Both the position numbers and the translations under genes were made by a program. A stretch of DNA of 64,000 bases, taken from positions 2,714,463 to 2,778,462 of the forward strand of contig NZ_RBWE01000001.1 of assembly GCF_003627965.1 (NCBI RefSeq), in the 5' to 3' direction. The notes below the pieces were generated by a model that did no database searches, was not told where the DNA came from, and saw nothing but the letters and a program-made list of their open reading frames with translations. Source of the DNA: Desulfofundulus salinus (GTDB lineage: Bacteria; Bacillota; Desulfotomaculia; Desulfotomaculales; Desulfovirgulaceae). Below are positions 1 to 9,565 of the stretch, in pieces (positions within the stretch are counted from its first letter, which is position 1; the number at the start of each line of letters is the position of its first letter).

Positions 1-3000
1 GCATTGGCCTGGGTGATGCTTTCCCCCACCAGCTTGGGCGAGTGGGCCAGGCCGCACAGGTACAACCCTTCCGCCGCAAAGTCCACCGGCCGCAGCTTCA
101 TGTGCGCTTCCAAAAAGAACCCGTCGCTGTTCAAAGGCACCTTGAACAGCTGGCTCAGCCTGCCATTGTCCTCCCCGGGCACCACACCCGTGCTCAACAC
201 CAGCACGTCCGGGCTGATGGCCAGCTCCGCCCCCAGAATGTGGTCGGTTACCTTCACCACTAAACCTTCGCCCGCCGCTTCTACTTCCGGCTTTTTCCTC
301 AGGTCATAGCGGATGAAGACGACCCCTTTTTGCCGCGCCTGCGTATAATATTGCTCGTTTAACCCGTATACCCGGATGTCCCGGTAGAGAATGTAGATGT
401 TTGCTTTTGGGTTCAGCTCTTTCAGCTTCAGGGCGTTCTTGAGGGCATGGCTGCAGCAGATCCGGCTGCAGTAGGGGTGATCGTCGTCCCGGGAGCCCAC
501 GCACTGGACCATGACCACCGTGTTGAGGCCCTGCACTTCCCCCCGGTGGATGCGTTCTTCCAGGTCCCGCTGGGTCATCACCCGGGGATGCTGCCCTAAA
601 AGGTATTCCTGCGGCCGGACTTCCCTGGCCCCCGTTGCCAGAACCACCGCCCCGTGGCTTATTTCCAGTTCCTTTTCCGGCGTTTTGATGCGGCTGTGGT
701 AGTTCCCCGGGTAGCCCCCGGCTTCCACCACCTGGCTCCCGGTAAACACCTGGATCAACGGGTGGTTGAGTACTTTATCAATGAGTTCGTTCAAGTATTG
801 CCGGGGATCCGAGCCCTGCAGGGTGTAGTAGAGGTGCCTGGCGTTCCCGCCCAGCTCAGCTTCCTTTTCCACCAGGCTCGGGGATCCGAGCCCTGCAGGG
901 TGTAGTAGAGGTGCCTGGCGTTCCCGCCCAGCTCAGCTTCCTTTTCCACCAGGCTTACTTGAAAGCCCTGTTCTGCCAGGGAGAGGGCCGCCGTCATGCC
1001 CGCCACTCCCCCGCCCACCACCAGGGCACCCTTGTTGATCTCGGTGCAGGTCTGGGTGATGGGGGTGAGCAGGCGCACCTTTGCTACGGCCATGCGCACC
1101 AGGTCCCTGGCCTTTTCCGTGGCCTCCTGCGGCCGGTCCCGGTGCACCCAGGAGGAGTGCTCCCGGATGTTCACGTGTTCATACAGGTAGGGGTTCAGCC
1201 CCGCTTCCCTCAAAACGTTCTGGAACAGCGGCGCGTGGGTCCGCGGCGTGCACGACGCCACCACCACCCGGTTCAAACGGTGCTCATGAATGCACTTTTT
1301 AATTTCCTCTACGCTATCCTGGGAGCAGGTGAAGAGGAATTCCCTCGCGTAGACTACACCGGGCAGGCGTTTGGCGTACTCCACCACCTCGGGCACCCGT
1401 ACCACGCTGCCGATGTTGATGCCGCAGTGGCAGACAAACACTCCCACCCGGGGCGGCTGTTTATGCACCGGCCTTTCCGGGGGGTACTCCTTGACCCGGG
1501 TCTCACTGCCCCGGGCGGCGCTCAACAACCGGGAAACGTAGCCCGCCGCAGCACTGGCCTCGGTCACCGTCTCCGGAATGTCCTTGGGGCCGGCAAAGAC
1601 GCCGCCGGCAAAGATCCCCGGCACCGATGTTACCCCCGGGCTGAATTCATTAAAGCGGCAGAATCCCGCTGGATCAGTTTCCACACCCAGCCGGGAGGCC
1701 AGCTCCCTGGCCTTTTCCCCGGCCGTAAAGCCCACGGAAAGGACCACCAGGTCGAATTCTTCCTCCTGCACCTGGCCGCCGGGCAAAACGTAGCGGATGC
1801 GCAGATTTCCATTGTCCGCCTCTTCCACGTTATAGATGCGGCTGCGCACAAAACGCACGCCGTGTTCTTCTTCCGCCCGGCGGTAGTAGCGTTCAAAGTC
1901 CTTGCCGTAGGTACGCATATCCATGAAGAAGATGGTGGTCTCCAGGGGCCCGTGGCTGTGCTCCCTGGCAATTACCGCCTCCTTGATGGCGTACATGCAG
2001 CAGACCGAGGAACAGTAGTCGTGCCCCAGGCGCAGGTTCCGGGACCCCACGCACTGGATCCAGGCAATACGCCGGGGCTCTTTTCCGTCGGAGGGGCGCA
2101 CTAGATGGCCCTGGTAGGGTCCGGAAGCGCTTAAAATGCGCTCGAACTGGATGCTGGTGACCACGTTGGGGTAGCGTCCATAGCCGTAGTAGGCCAGCCC
2201 TGCGGGGTTAAAAACCTCCCCGCCGGGGCTCAAGATCACCGCCCCTACATTTACTTCCAGCTCCTCATCCTGCATTTCGTGATCGATGGCTTTGGCCAGG
2301 CAAACCCGCACACACTCCTGGCACTCGGAACAGACGGCGCAGTTCAGGCAGCGCTCTGCCTCTTTTTTCGCTTCTTCGGCGGTATAGGTCTTTGCTTCCT
2401 CCACAAATCCCTTAACTCGCTCCCGCGGGTCCAGGTGAATCACGGGGCAGGGCTCACAACGGGGTATTTCATGGGGTGCCTGGCGCAAAGGGGCAATTTT
2501 TTCTTCCGCCACCCGGAACTGGCGCCCCTCTTTCAAATCCTGCCCGGAAAGATAGCGGTGGATGGATTCGGCGGCTACCTTGCCGGCGGCAATGGCATCG
2601 ATCACCGTCTTCGGCCCGGTGACACAGTCTCCCCCGGCAAACACTCCGGGGATACCAGTGGCCAGGGTATCGGGATCGGCAGGAATGGTGTTGCCTGCCG
2701 GGATGCTACCATTTAAGCAGGAGAGATCCGGCTGTTGCCCTGTGGCCAGGATGACCATATCCACGTCCAGGGTAAACTCGCTGCCCTCCACGGGCACGGG
2801 GCGGGGGCGGCCGCCATGTGGGGACTCCAGCAGCCGGTTTTTCACGCATTCTATCTTGACCAACCTGCCCTCTTCGCCGATGAAACGCACGGGGCTGGTC
2901 AATATCATAAACTGGATGCCTTCTTCCTTAGCCGCGGCTATTTCCTCGGGGAGGGCGGTAATTTCCGCCTCGGAACGGCGGTAAACTATATAGACCTCCC

Positions 3001-4216
3001 CCGCACCAAGCCGCACGGCTGTACGGGCACAGTCCATGGCCGTGTTGCCCCCGCCGATTACGGCCACCCGCCGCCCCACAGTCACCGGCTCGCCCAGGGC
3101 CACCCGGCGCAGGAAAGATATCCCCTGTTCCACTCCCGGCAGTTCCTCCCCGGGCACTCCTGGTGTACTGCTCCTGTGGGCTCCCACGGCGATAAAAACG
3201 GCTTCATAATCCTGCCGCAGGCTTTCCAGGGTGATGTCCCTCCCCAGCCGGGTATTGAATTTAAATTCCACCCCCAGCCGGGAAAGCAGATCCACCTCCA
3301 GGTCGACCCACTTCTTCGGCAGGCGGTACTCGGGAATACCCACCCGCATCATACCCCCGGCCACGGGCAGCGCCTCAAAAACAGTCACCCCGTAACCTTT
3401 CTTGACCAGTTGATAGGCGGCTGAAAGACCGGCCGGACCGGCACCCACCACAGCCACCTTCTGACCGCGGTTTTTTTCGACTTCGGGCAGGGGGAGGTAA
3501 TTGAGGTCCTGATAGGCCTGGTCGGCAGCAAAGCGCTTCAAGGCCCTGATATTTACCGCCCCGTCCACGCCTGCCCGGTGGCAGGCGGACTGGCAGGGAT
3601 GGGTGCAAACCCGACCGCAAATGGCCGGGAAAGGATTGTCGCGGTAAATGGTCTGCCACGCCTCGGTATACTTCCCGGCTTTAATCAACTGCACGTACCC
3701 CTGCACGTTAACCCCGGCGGGGCAGGCCGCGCGGCAGGGAGAAATACCCCGTTTGTCGATGGTGTAGGCGCTGGGCGTAGCCTGGGGAAAAAGTTTATAA
3801 ATGGCCTTGCGGCTGCCCAGGCCGGCGTCAAATTCATTGTCCACCTCCACCGGGCACACCCGGGCACATTCACCGCAGCCGGTGCATTTCGAAAGGTCCA
3901 CGTAGCGGGCCTTTTGTTTTAATGTGGCACGAAAATTGCCTGCCTCTCCTTCGAGGGCCATCAAACTGGTATTGGTGAGGATTTCAATGTTCAGGTGCCT
4001 TCCCGTATCCACCAGCTTGGGGGAAACGATGCACATGGCGCAATCGTTGGTGGGAAAGGTTTTATCCAGCCTGACCATGGTACCGCCGATGGCCGACTTT
4101 TCATCCGCCAGATAAACCTTAAAGCCGCTTTCGGCCAGATCCAGGGCCGACTGCATGCCGCTGATCCCGGCACCAACCACCAGTACCGAACCGGAAACTC
4201 CGTTATTTTGCTTCAC
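1..4216 (-). pseudogene. Giant HdrA-like flavoprotein with GltD-like insert, frameshifted; 3' end outside window
   Basis: Related to heterodisulfide reductase subunit A, a cytoplasmic FAD/Fe-S electron-transfer protein. The first frame (1113 residues before the shift) has a FAD motif GAGISG near residue 17 and a ferredoxin-like CTGCGECARVCP near 110. A glutamate-synthase small-subunit-like insert follows (CRAACPAGVNVQGY near 160, VVGAGPAGLSAA near 258, VIGGGNTAMDCA near 390), then more cysteines (CLNCAVCSECQEC), an HdrA-type VFVCHCG region near 905 and another FAD motif VVGGGVAGMTAAL near 1065. A 77-bp tandem duplication at 802-955 shifts the frame. Deleting one copy restores it, and reading continues (QYLNELIDK, VMVQCVGSRDDDHPYCSRICC) to the window edge. 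The start is GTG. It lies downstream of the HdrD/NarI-like pair with its own promoter. It may be a true mutation or an assembly error. Confidence 0.8.
802..955. repeat. Perfect 77-bp tandem duplication inside the HdrA-like gene
   Basis: The segments 802-878 and 879-955 are identical by eye. 77 is not a multiple of three, so the second unit shifts the reading frame. Removing one unit joins the codons for GSDPR to QYLNELIDK in frame. Confidence 0.95.
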
Positions 4217-4287
4217 CGGACCACACCCGCCTTGACCTGGATTAGCTCTTTTAAGTGTTAGTGAAAAATTGATAATAAGATTTACTT

Positions 4288-4368
4288 ATGCCTTCAAAAA
4301 TCTTTGACAATGTTTTCGCCAGTACTAATTGGCAATCCCATTATAACAGAGGGATAAGGGGTTTTCAA
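4288..4368 (-). promoter_or_regulatory. Sigma-A-type promoter and conserved leader of the HdrA-like gene
   Basis: On the minus strand TTGAAA (4363-4368) is separated by 17 bp from TATAAT (4340-4345), predicting a start near 4333 and a leader of about 117 nt. The sequence downstream of the -10 box, down to about 4288, closely resembles the leader of the NarI-like gene at 7200-7248. Both contain GCGAAAA, and both end in TTTTTGAAGG. Confidence 0.7.
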
Positions 4369-4501
4369 CTATATTCCGCTATTTTTTCGCTGATATTAAT
4401 TATCATATGTACATTCTAGAAACTGGAAGCCTCCAGGGTCAGGCGGCGCGTCCCGCAATTCCCTTCTCATCACGGCGCTCAAATATCACCAAAAAGTAAA
4501 C

Positions 4502-4798
4502 ATTCAGTGAACCCGGTTGGGTGCGGCGCTGTCCCCGCTCACTCCAGTGCTCCGCGTAAGATGCGCACCACGGTTCGCTTCGGGCCGGCTCTGGCTCTCT
4601 GCGGATTACCATCGAAACTATTACCTCCCGACCATATTAAACTGCCCGATGTATCACCAGCAGGTCTTCTTCCATTTGCTTTCGTTTGGCGTCCTCGAGA
4701 GCCGAGCCGGCAGCCTCGCTTCACCGGGTGCTGTTACCGGCGTGTGCTGCGTCGTTCGCTCCGGACAGCGCCGCACCCCCCTAGCGGCTTTACTGAAT
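4502..4798. repeat. Intergenic palindromic element, copy A (long form)
   Basis: Termini ATTCAGT (4502-4508) and ACTGAAT (4792-4798) are inverted. Inside them a perfect 16-bp inverted repeat GGGTGCGGCGCTGTCC pairs 4519-4534 with 4763-4778. The core CTCACTCCAGTGCTCCGCG follows the left arm, as in copy B (copy C differs slightly). This copy carries about 200 bp of extra internal sequence, itself an imperfect inverted repeat (GGCTCTGGCTCTC against GAGAGCCGAGCC). No convincing gene is inside. It fills most of the 766-bp gap between the HdrD-like and HdrA-like genes. Confidence 0.8.
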
Positions 4799-4805
4799 AC
4801 TTACA

Positions 4806-4876
4806 CCAAAAAAACCGGCGTGCTGTAACCGCACACCGGTTCATAATTAGCAAAGGCCGGCGCACCAGCCGGCCTT
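4806..4876 (-). terminator. Stacked intrinsic terminators after the NarI/HdrD-like operon
   Basis: Two hairpins lie downstream of the HdrD-like stop. The stem AAGGCCGGC/GCCGGCCTT is at 4852-4876. A second stem, AACCGG-TGC/GCA-CCGGTT, is at 4813-4843 and is followed on the minus strand by a run of seven T. Confidence 0.65.
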
Positions 4877-4889
4877 AATCTGTCTATTG

Positions 4890-4938
4890 CCTGCCGTTTG
4901 CACGCGCTCGCTCCGTTCGCTTCCGTGCAAAACGGCAG
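4890..4938. repeat. Long hairpin downstream of the HdrD-like gene
   Basis: CTGCCGTTTGCACG (left) and CGTGCAAAACGGCAG (right) form an imperfect inverted repeat of about 14 bp. The loop contains GCTCGCTCCGTTCGCT. It may act as a transcript 3' end or be a remnant of a small palindromic element. Confidence 0.5.
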
Positions 4939-4982
4939 TGACGATGAAAGCGTCATAGATGTCTACTTTACCGCTCCTGCCT

Positions 4983-6374
4983 TTAGCGCACCAGAGCGTT
5001 GGCCAGCAACTCGCTGACGCCGGCATAACGCATGGGCAGCTTGTGGTAATTGATAATCTCCCGGAACTGCGCCTTGCAGTTGGAACAGGCGCAGGCAACA
5101 ATTTTGGCCCCCGTGGCCTTAAGCTGCTCGGCTTTAAGCCTGCCGTAGGTTTCCATACGGAACTTCAGGAAACCTCCCTTTTCCATGATGGCAAAGCCGC
5201 TGCCGCCACCGCAGCACAGGCTCATTTCCCGGTTGGGCGTCATCTCGCGAAAATCGGGGCAGCAGGCCTCCAGGATCCGGCGAGGCTCTTCAAACATGCC
5301 ACCCAGGCGGCCCAGCTTGCACGAATCATGGAAGGTAACCGGCTCCAGGTTTTTCTGCGGGTCAACTTTAATGCGTCCTTCCCGGATCCACTGGTCCTCC
5401 AGTTCCAGGATGCTTATCACTTCAAAGGGCCTCTCCTCGGGCGGAATCAGCCTCAGGATCAAGTACTTCAGCGCCTCGAAGGCATGCCCGCACTCGCCGA
5501 CCACCAGCTTTTTAATTCCCAACTTCCTGGCCGTTTCCACATGGGCCTTGATGACGGCCGAAAATTCCACGTCGCTGTAGAACACGCCGTAGTTGACGGC
5601 GTCGTTTATCCCCGTATTCGGCGAGTTCAGGGTCCAGTCAACGCCGGCCGCATGCATAACTTCAGCGGCGCCCATTACCGTCTCGGCAAAGGCCAGGTAA
5701 TCGCCGGCATTGTGCATGAGCAAGTACTCGGCACCCTCTTTATCCACCGGTATTTTAATTCGATACCCCCTGGTCTCTTCGATTTCATCCTCGAGGAACT
5801 CCACCATGTCCAGGAAGGCCGCCGCAGGCATTCCGGTGGCGTTGCCGGCCTGCAGCTGCAGCCGGGTTCCCTTTTTCTTGAGCTCGTCCGGTGCAATGCC
5901 GATGGCATCAAAGATCTTCCTGGCCTCCCGCACAATCACCCCGTTGTCAATGGCCACCGGGCAGACGTAAGAGCAGCGGCGGCAGATGGTGCACCGGTAA
6001 ACGTTTTCTGCCAGGGCGTTGAGTTTTTCTTCCGTAAGGTCTTCCGCCCCTACCAGCCAGGGGAAGAGTTTCCCCGGCAGGGTAAAGTACCGTTTATAGA
6101 TCTTCCGCAGCATGTCGGTGCGGTAAACCGGGTGGTAGATCTCCTTGCGCCCTGTGGACTGGTAAACCGGGCAGACCTCGGCACAGGTGCCGCATTTCAT
6201 GCAGGTATCCAGGGAAAGGATATAGGGCAACCAGAAGGTCCAGTTTTCCTTTTGCTGGAGCGACTTCCGCATGGCCTGCAGGAATTTTTCCACCCGGGGC
6301 TCACCCGGCTTTAACACTTCATCGGAAAGGACACGGTATTCGTCAAATACTTTTTGCGCTACCACGGCAGACAT
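4983..6374 (-). CDS. HdrD/DsrK-like Fe-S oxidoreductase (two 4Fe-4S plus CCG domains)
   Basis: Probably the catalytic or electron-transferring iron-sulfur subunit of a membrane-linked heterodisulfide-reductase-like complex, of the HdrD/DsrK/TmcB type. The 463 residues carry two ferredoxin-like motifs, CMKCGTCAEVCP (near 59) and CTICRRCSYVCP (near 127). C-terminal cysteine-rich CCG-type segments follow (DSCKLGRLGG, SLCCGGGSG and CACSNCKAQF) and would bind a special cubane cluster. Its ATG overlaps the stop of the upstream NarI-like gene by one base (TGATG), implying translational coupling. Family is clear; the physiological substrate is not known from sequence. Confidence 0.85.
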   Translation of the reverse strand: MSAVVAQKVFDEYRVLSDEVLKPGEPRVEKFLQAMRKSLQQKENWTFWLPYILSLDTCMKCGTCAEVCPVYQSTGRKEIYHPVYRTDMLRKIYKRYFTLPGKLFPWLVGAEDLTEEKLNALAENVYRCTICRRCSYVCPVAIDNGVIVREARKIFDAIGIAPDELKKKGTRLQLQAGNATGMPAAAFLDMVEFLEDEIEETRGYRIKIPVDKEGAEYLLMHNAGDYLAFAETVMGAAEVMHAAGVDWTLNSPNTGINDAVNYGVFYSDVEFSAVIKAHVETARKLGIKKLVVGECGHAFEALKYLILRLIPPEERPFEVISILELEDQWIREGRIKVDPQKNLEPVTFHDSCKLGRLGGMFEEPRRILEACCPDFREMTPNREMSLCCGGGSGFAIMEKGGFLKFRMETYGRLKAEQLKATGAKIVACACSNCKAQFREIINYHKLPMRYAGVSELLANALVR

Positions 6375-7039
6375 CAGTGAAGCTCACCCCATTTAATCTT
6401 GTGGTAGGTAAAGAACTTGGCCGCAAAGTGAGCCATGCGCGTAAAAGGAATATAGATCAGGAACAGCTCAAACAACAATAACGGTGTCAGGTAAGTAGCT
6501 GCAATGGATGCATCAGGTCTAAAGGCAAGCAAACTAAGGAAATAACTCCTCACTAACTGGATATCTCCTAAAAAGCCGCTGAACAGGCCACTAGAGGCCA
6601 GGAGGAAGACAAAAATCAGGTTGATATATTCAACCGGGGCCGATATTTTGCGCACTTCGGCGTCCAGAAGCCGCAGTAAAAACAGCGAGAAGGAGCCGGC
6701 AAGAACCAAAACACCCCCGGTTGTACCCACATAAGCAGCAAATGAAAAGCCCAAAAGCAAAACAACCAGCCAACCAACGAGCAAATAAAAGCCCCAGTGC
6801 ATCATCAGGGAAGGCAGCCAGTGTTTGCGATTGAAACGGTACAGGCTGTGCAGGGTGAAAACTTCGGTAATCATTTCCTTAAGCTGTTCCGATATAGTAT
6901 GAGGGTAAGGAAAGAGTTCCCAGTGCAGGTGCATGGGGGCTTTAAACCAGTAGACTATCTTATACCCCAATCCCAAAACAAAGAAAGCAACAGCGACATA
7001 GGGCATAACCCCGGCAATTAAATAATGCCCGAAATCCAT
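6374..7039 (-). CDS. NarI/HdrE-like membrane cytochrome b subunit
   Basis: A 221-residue integral membrane protein with about five to six hydrophobic segments, starting with GVMPYVAVAFFVLGLGY. Histidines sit at membrane edges (HLHWELFPYPH, LHSL, MMHWGF, MAHFAAKFFTYHK), as expected for the haem-b gamma subunit of the nitrate reductase/HdrE/DsrM superfamily. Coupled translationally to the downstream HdrD-like gene, it would exchange electrons between menaquinone and the cytoplasmic Fe-S protein. SD-like GGAGGG precedes the ATG. Quinone use and reaction direction are inferences. Confidence 0.8.
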   Translation of the reverse strand: MDFGHYLIAGVMPYVAVAFFVLGLGYKIVYWFKAPMHLHWELFPYPHTISEQLKEMITEVFTLHSLYRFNRKHWLPSLMMHWGFYLLVGWLVVLLLGFSFAAYVGTTGGVLVLAGSFSLFLLRLLDAEVRKISAPVEYINLIFVFLLASSGLFSGFLGDIQLVRSYFLSLLAFRPDASIAATYLTPLLLFELFLIYIPFTRMAHFAAKFFTYHKIKWGELH

Positions 7040-7199
7040 AATTACCCTCCTTGGCTACGAAAATGGAATAAGCACAGGTAGTCTTTTTAGTACCGCACTT
7101 TAGACTGAATATTCTGCGCCTGAGCCTGCAAGCCACCTGCCTTTGGCCAATTTGTTGTTTTAAGCACAAGAAAATTGTACCTATAATATTTTCTAATCC

Positions 7200-7277
7200 C
7201 TTCAAAAATTATTTTACATATTTTCGCTGTAACTTATAGAGCAATGCCATTATAGCAAAGGAATGGACGGTTTGCAA
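7200..7277 (-). promoter_or_regulatory. Sigma-A-type promoter and conserved leader of the NarI/HdrD-like operon
   Basis: On the minus strand TTGCAA (7272-7277), a 17-bp spacer, then TATAAT (7249-7254). The leader from there to about 7200 matches the leader of the HdrA-like gene at 4288-4339, suggesting one regulator or common origin. Confidence 0.7.
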
Positions 7278-7513
7278 CACATTTTTGAATATAATTTACG
7301 TTACCTGCCAATATGAACACCTTTTCAATACATTTGGAAAAAACACGATATAACCAGCACCTTGCGTTATTTTTAAACATTATTTCATCATAACATGGAG
7401 TAAAAGCAAGACTTCAAGTATAAACCCTCAGAGGGGAGGGATTGTATAGTTAAAACCATAACTGCAACGGCGACGGCATGGAAAAAAGCAGCGCAAAAAC
7501 CAGTTGGTGACCT
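7278..7513. other. Intergenic stretch with no recognised feature
   Basis: A+T-rich sequence between the end of cooS and the NarI/HdrD promoter. No ORF with a credible product, strong hairpin or repeat was seen. Confidence 0.4.
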
Positions 7514-9478
7514 CTAATAATGCAATCCCAGGCCGGCCCGGCGTTCATTGATGGCTTCCAGGAGCTTTTCGGTTGCGGATTCAGGGTCCGGCTCCAAAAT
7601 GAAGTAACCTCCGGTCAGCCCTTTAACCTCTTCCGTAAGAATACGATGCACCAGAGGCCCCCCCGACACCGGGAGCATAACACCCACGTGGGTGGGCAAC
7701 CCCAGGGCCACGGCCCAGGCGCCTATGGAAACGGCCTTTTCGTGCATTGCTTCAGCGGCCGAGGCCACCACCGGAAGCCTGTCCAGATCCACGCCCAGGC
7801 GTCCGGCCAGCGCCACGGCCAGGGCCGCCGCCCGGGAATTGTCCACGCAGGAACCCACGTGAAGCACCGGGGGCAGGGGACCACCCAGCCCGTTGGCCTC
7901 ACCAATGGCAGTCAGGACAGCTTTCAGGCCGCCGCCGCATAGCTCCTCGACGCTGGCCGGATCCATAAACCCGTGGCGCATGAGGGCGCCTGCACTGCAA
8001 CCGCTGGCCAGCACCAGAACGTCTTGCTCCAGAAGCTTGCGGGCTGTGGTAATGAAGTTGTAATCCTGGGGAACTTTCACATTGTTGCACCCGGCGAAAA
8101 GGCATACGCCCCGGATATTACCGGCGGTAAGATGATCAATCAGCGGCTTCAGCGGGTCGCCGGCATCAAGCCTTCCCAGGGCACTTAAAATGGCTTCGAC
8201 GGAAAAACCGGCAAACACTTTCTTTTTCATTGCCGGGATTTCCACCGGTTTACCCCGGCGACGGGTAAAACTTTCAATGGCCAGGCGGAGAATCTGCCGG
8301 GCGTTTTCAACGGCAGTTTCTTCGGAGAAATCAACATGCGTGGTGCCCGTGATCTTCGCCATGTCCATGGTGGTGATCACCGTCGTCCCCAAGCATTCAG
8401 CCACCGTGGCCACGGCGGGCTGTATACACTGGTAGTCGACCACCAGGGCATCCAGCGCCCCGGTGATGATGGCCATCTCCTGGCTCACCGAGTGGGTGCA
8501 GGGGGAGATGCCGTGGCGCATCAATACTTCATTGCCGGTGCAGCAAATACCCACCACATTAATGCCCTGGGCGCCGGCTGCCCGGGCCTCAGCCTCCATC
8601 TCTTTGGCCACCAGCACTATTATGTCGGACAGTACGGGATTGTGCCCGTGAACGGCCACATTGACGGCACCGGCCTTAAGCACACCGAGATTGCACTCGG
8701 TAACCACGGGGGAAGGAGTGCCAAAAAGGATGTCAGACAGGTCGGTGGCCATGTAGCAACCGGCCAGATCCCCCAGGGCGCAGCGCAGGCCCCCCAGGAG
8801 CAGGTTGGACGCGTCGGCGTCGCAGCCCATGGAGGTACGGTGCATGACCTCCGCTATCTCATGGTCAATACCGGCGGGAACCAGCCCATGCCTGGAAAAA
8901 ACCTCGAGACGGTCGGGTGGCAGAACACTGGTTACCCATGTTACCGGAGTGTCCTTCTCATGAAAATCCGCCAGGGCGGCCCGGGCCACATCCAGGGCGA
9001 TTTCGTTCTCCGGACGGCCGTCTGTGACAATGCCCAGGCGCCTGGCTACGGAGTGCAGTTTTTCTTTGTCTTTAACCAGATAATCAGGGGCTCTTCCTTC
9101 AGCCGCCTTTTTCAGGGTATGGGCCAGGTGCTTGGCGTGGCCGGAGTGTCCCGCCGCCCCGGCGGCAATGGCCCGGTCCAGCCCCCGGATCACGATCACG
9201 TCGGCAGTGGCGCCGCAGATGCCCACCCTGGGCTCACGGCCCAAGGGGTTGATGCGGCATGGCCCCTGCAGGCAGTGGCGGCAGCACAGGCCGGTCTCAC
9301 CAAACCTGCACAGGGGGCGCATGGCCTGATAACGGTCCCACACGGTCTGGATCCCTTCCCGTGCAGCCTTCTCCAGCATTTGCTGTACGGCGGGGTCTGT
9401 GGATTTTTTGCTGTGGTCGGTTTCGGTACTTCCACCCTTTAGAGAATTTGTCTTAGTGTTTCCTGTTAAATCAGACAT
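7514..9478 (-). CDS. cooS: Anaerobic Ni-Fe carbon monoxide dehydrogenase, catalytic subunit
   Basis: Oxidises CO to CO2 with electrons to ferredoxin-type acceptors; cytoplasmic homodimer in the family. About 654 residues from the ATG at 9478, which follows AAGGGGG. The N-terminal cysteines for the B and D clusters are at about 57, 65, 66, 69 and 74 (CRFG, CCRHCLQGPC). Expected Ni-Fe C-cluster ligand regions are present: AVHGHNP, ICCTGNE, FAGCNN, ASGCSAG and HVGSCVDN. The catalytic-lysine region MHEKAVSIGAW is also there. No acsB, cooF or energy-converting hydrogenase is adjacent; the neighbours are a CooA-like regulator upstream and the Hdr-like operon downstream. It is therefore a stand-alone monofunctional CODH. 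Confidence 0.95.
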   Translation of the reverse strand: MSDLTGNTKTNSLKGGSTETDHSKKSTDPAVQQMLEKAAREGIQTVWDRYQAMRPLCRFGETGLCCRHCLQGPCRINPLGREPRVGICGATADVIVIRGLDRAIAAGAAGHSGHAKHLAHTLKKAAEGRAPDYLVKDKEKLHSVARRLGIVTDGRPENEIALDVARAALADFHEKDTPVTWVTSVLPPDRLEVFSRHGLVPAGIDHEIAEVMHRTSMGCDADASNLLLGGLRCALGDLAGCYMATDLSDILFGTPSPVVTECNLGVLKAGAVNVAVHGHNPVLSDIIVLVAKEMEAEARAAGAQGINVVGICCTGNEVLMRHGISPCTHSVSQEMAIITGALDALVVDYQCIQPAVATVAECLGTTVITTMDMAKITGTTHVDFSEETAVENARQILRLAIESFTRRRGKPVEIPAMKKKVFAGFSVEAILSALGRLDAGDPLKPLIDHLTAGNIRGVCLFAGCNNVKVPQDYNFITTARKLLEQDVLVLASGCSAGALMRHGFMDPASVEELCGGGLKAVLTAIGEANGLGGPLPPVLHVGSCVDNSRAAALAVALAGRLGVDLDRLPVVASAAEAMHEKAVSIGAWAVALGLPTHVGVMLPVSGGPLVHRILTEEVKGLTGGYFILEPDPESATEKLLEAINERRAGLGLHY

Positions 9479-9497
9479 TTTAAAACCCCCTTGCCCT

Positions 9498-9563
9498 TGA
9501 TTAGAGTAGTTATTAGTATAGCTAAGGGGGGTCGTGAATTCCGTAAAACATTTGACGTTTTTC
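9498..9563 (-). promoter_or_regulatory. Candidate cooS promoter with CooA-like operator
   Basis: On the minus strand TATACT lies near 9515-9520 with no good -35 box. About 31 bp upstream is the centre of an imperfect palindrome (AAAAC-ATTTGAC-GTTTT, about 9546-9562), close to -43.5, the class II position for CRP-family activators. The exact CooA consensus is not matched, so this is tentative. Confidence 0.3.
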
Positions 9564-9565
9564 AT

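Noticed and set aside
911-2104. 397-codon open frame on the plus strand
   Set aside because: Lies opposite the HdrA-like gene, which has clear motifs; GC-rich antisense frames are expected and the product has no recognisable domain.
4507-4878. Open frames within palindromic element A
   Set aside because: The frames follow the inverted repeats and end inside terminators; no credible start site or domain.
4959-6314. 451-codon open frame on the plus strand
   Set aside because: Fully antisense to the HdrD-like gene with its cysteine motifs.
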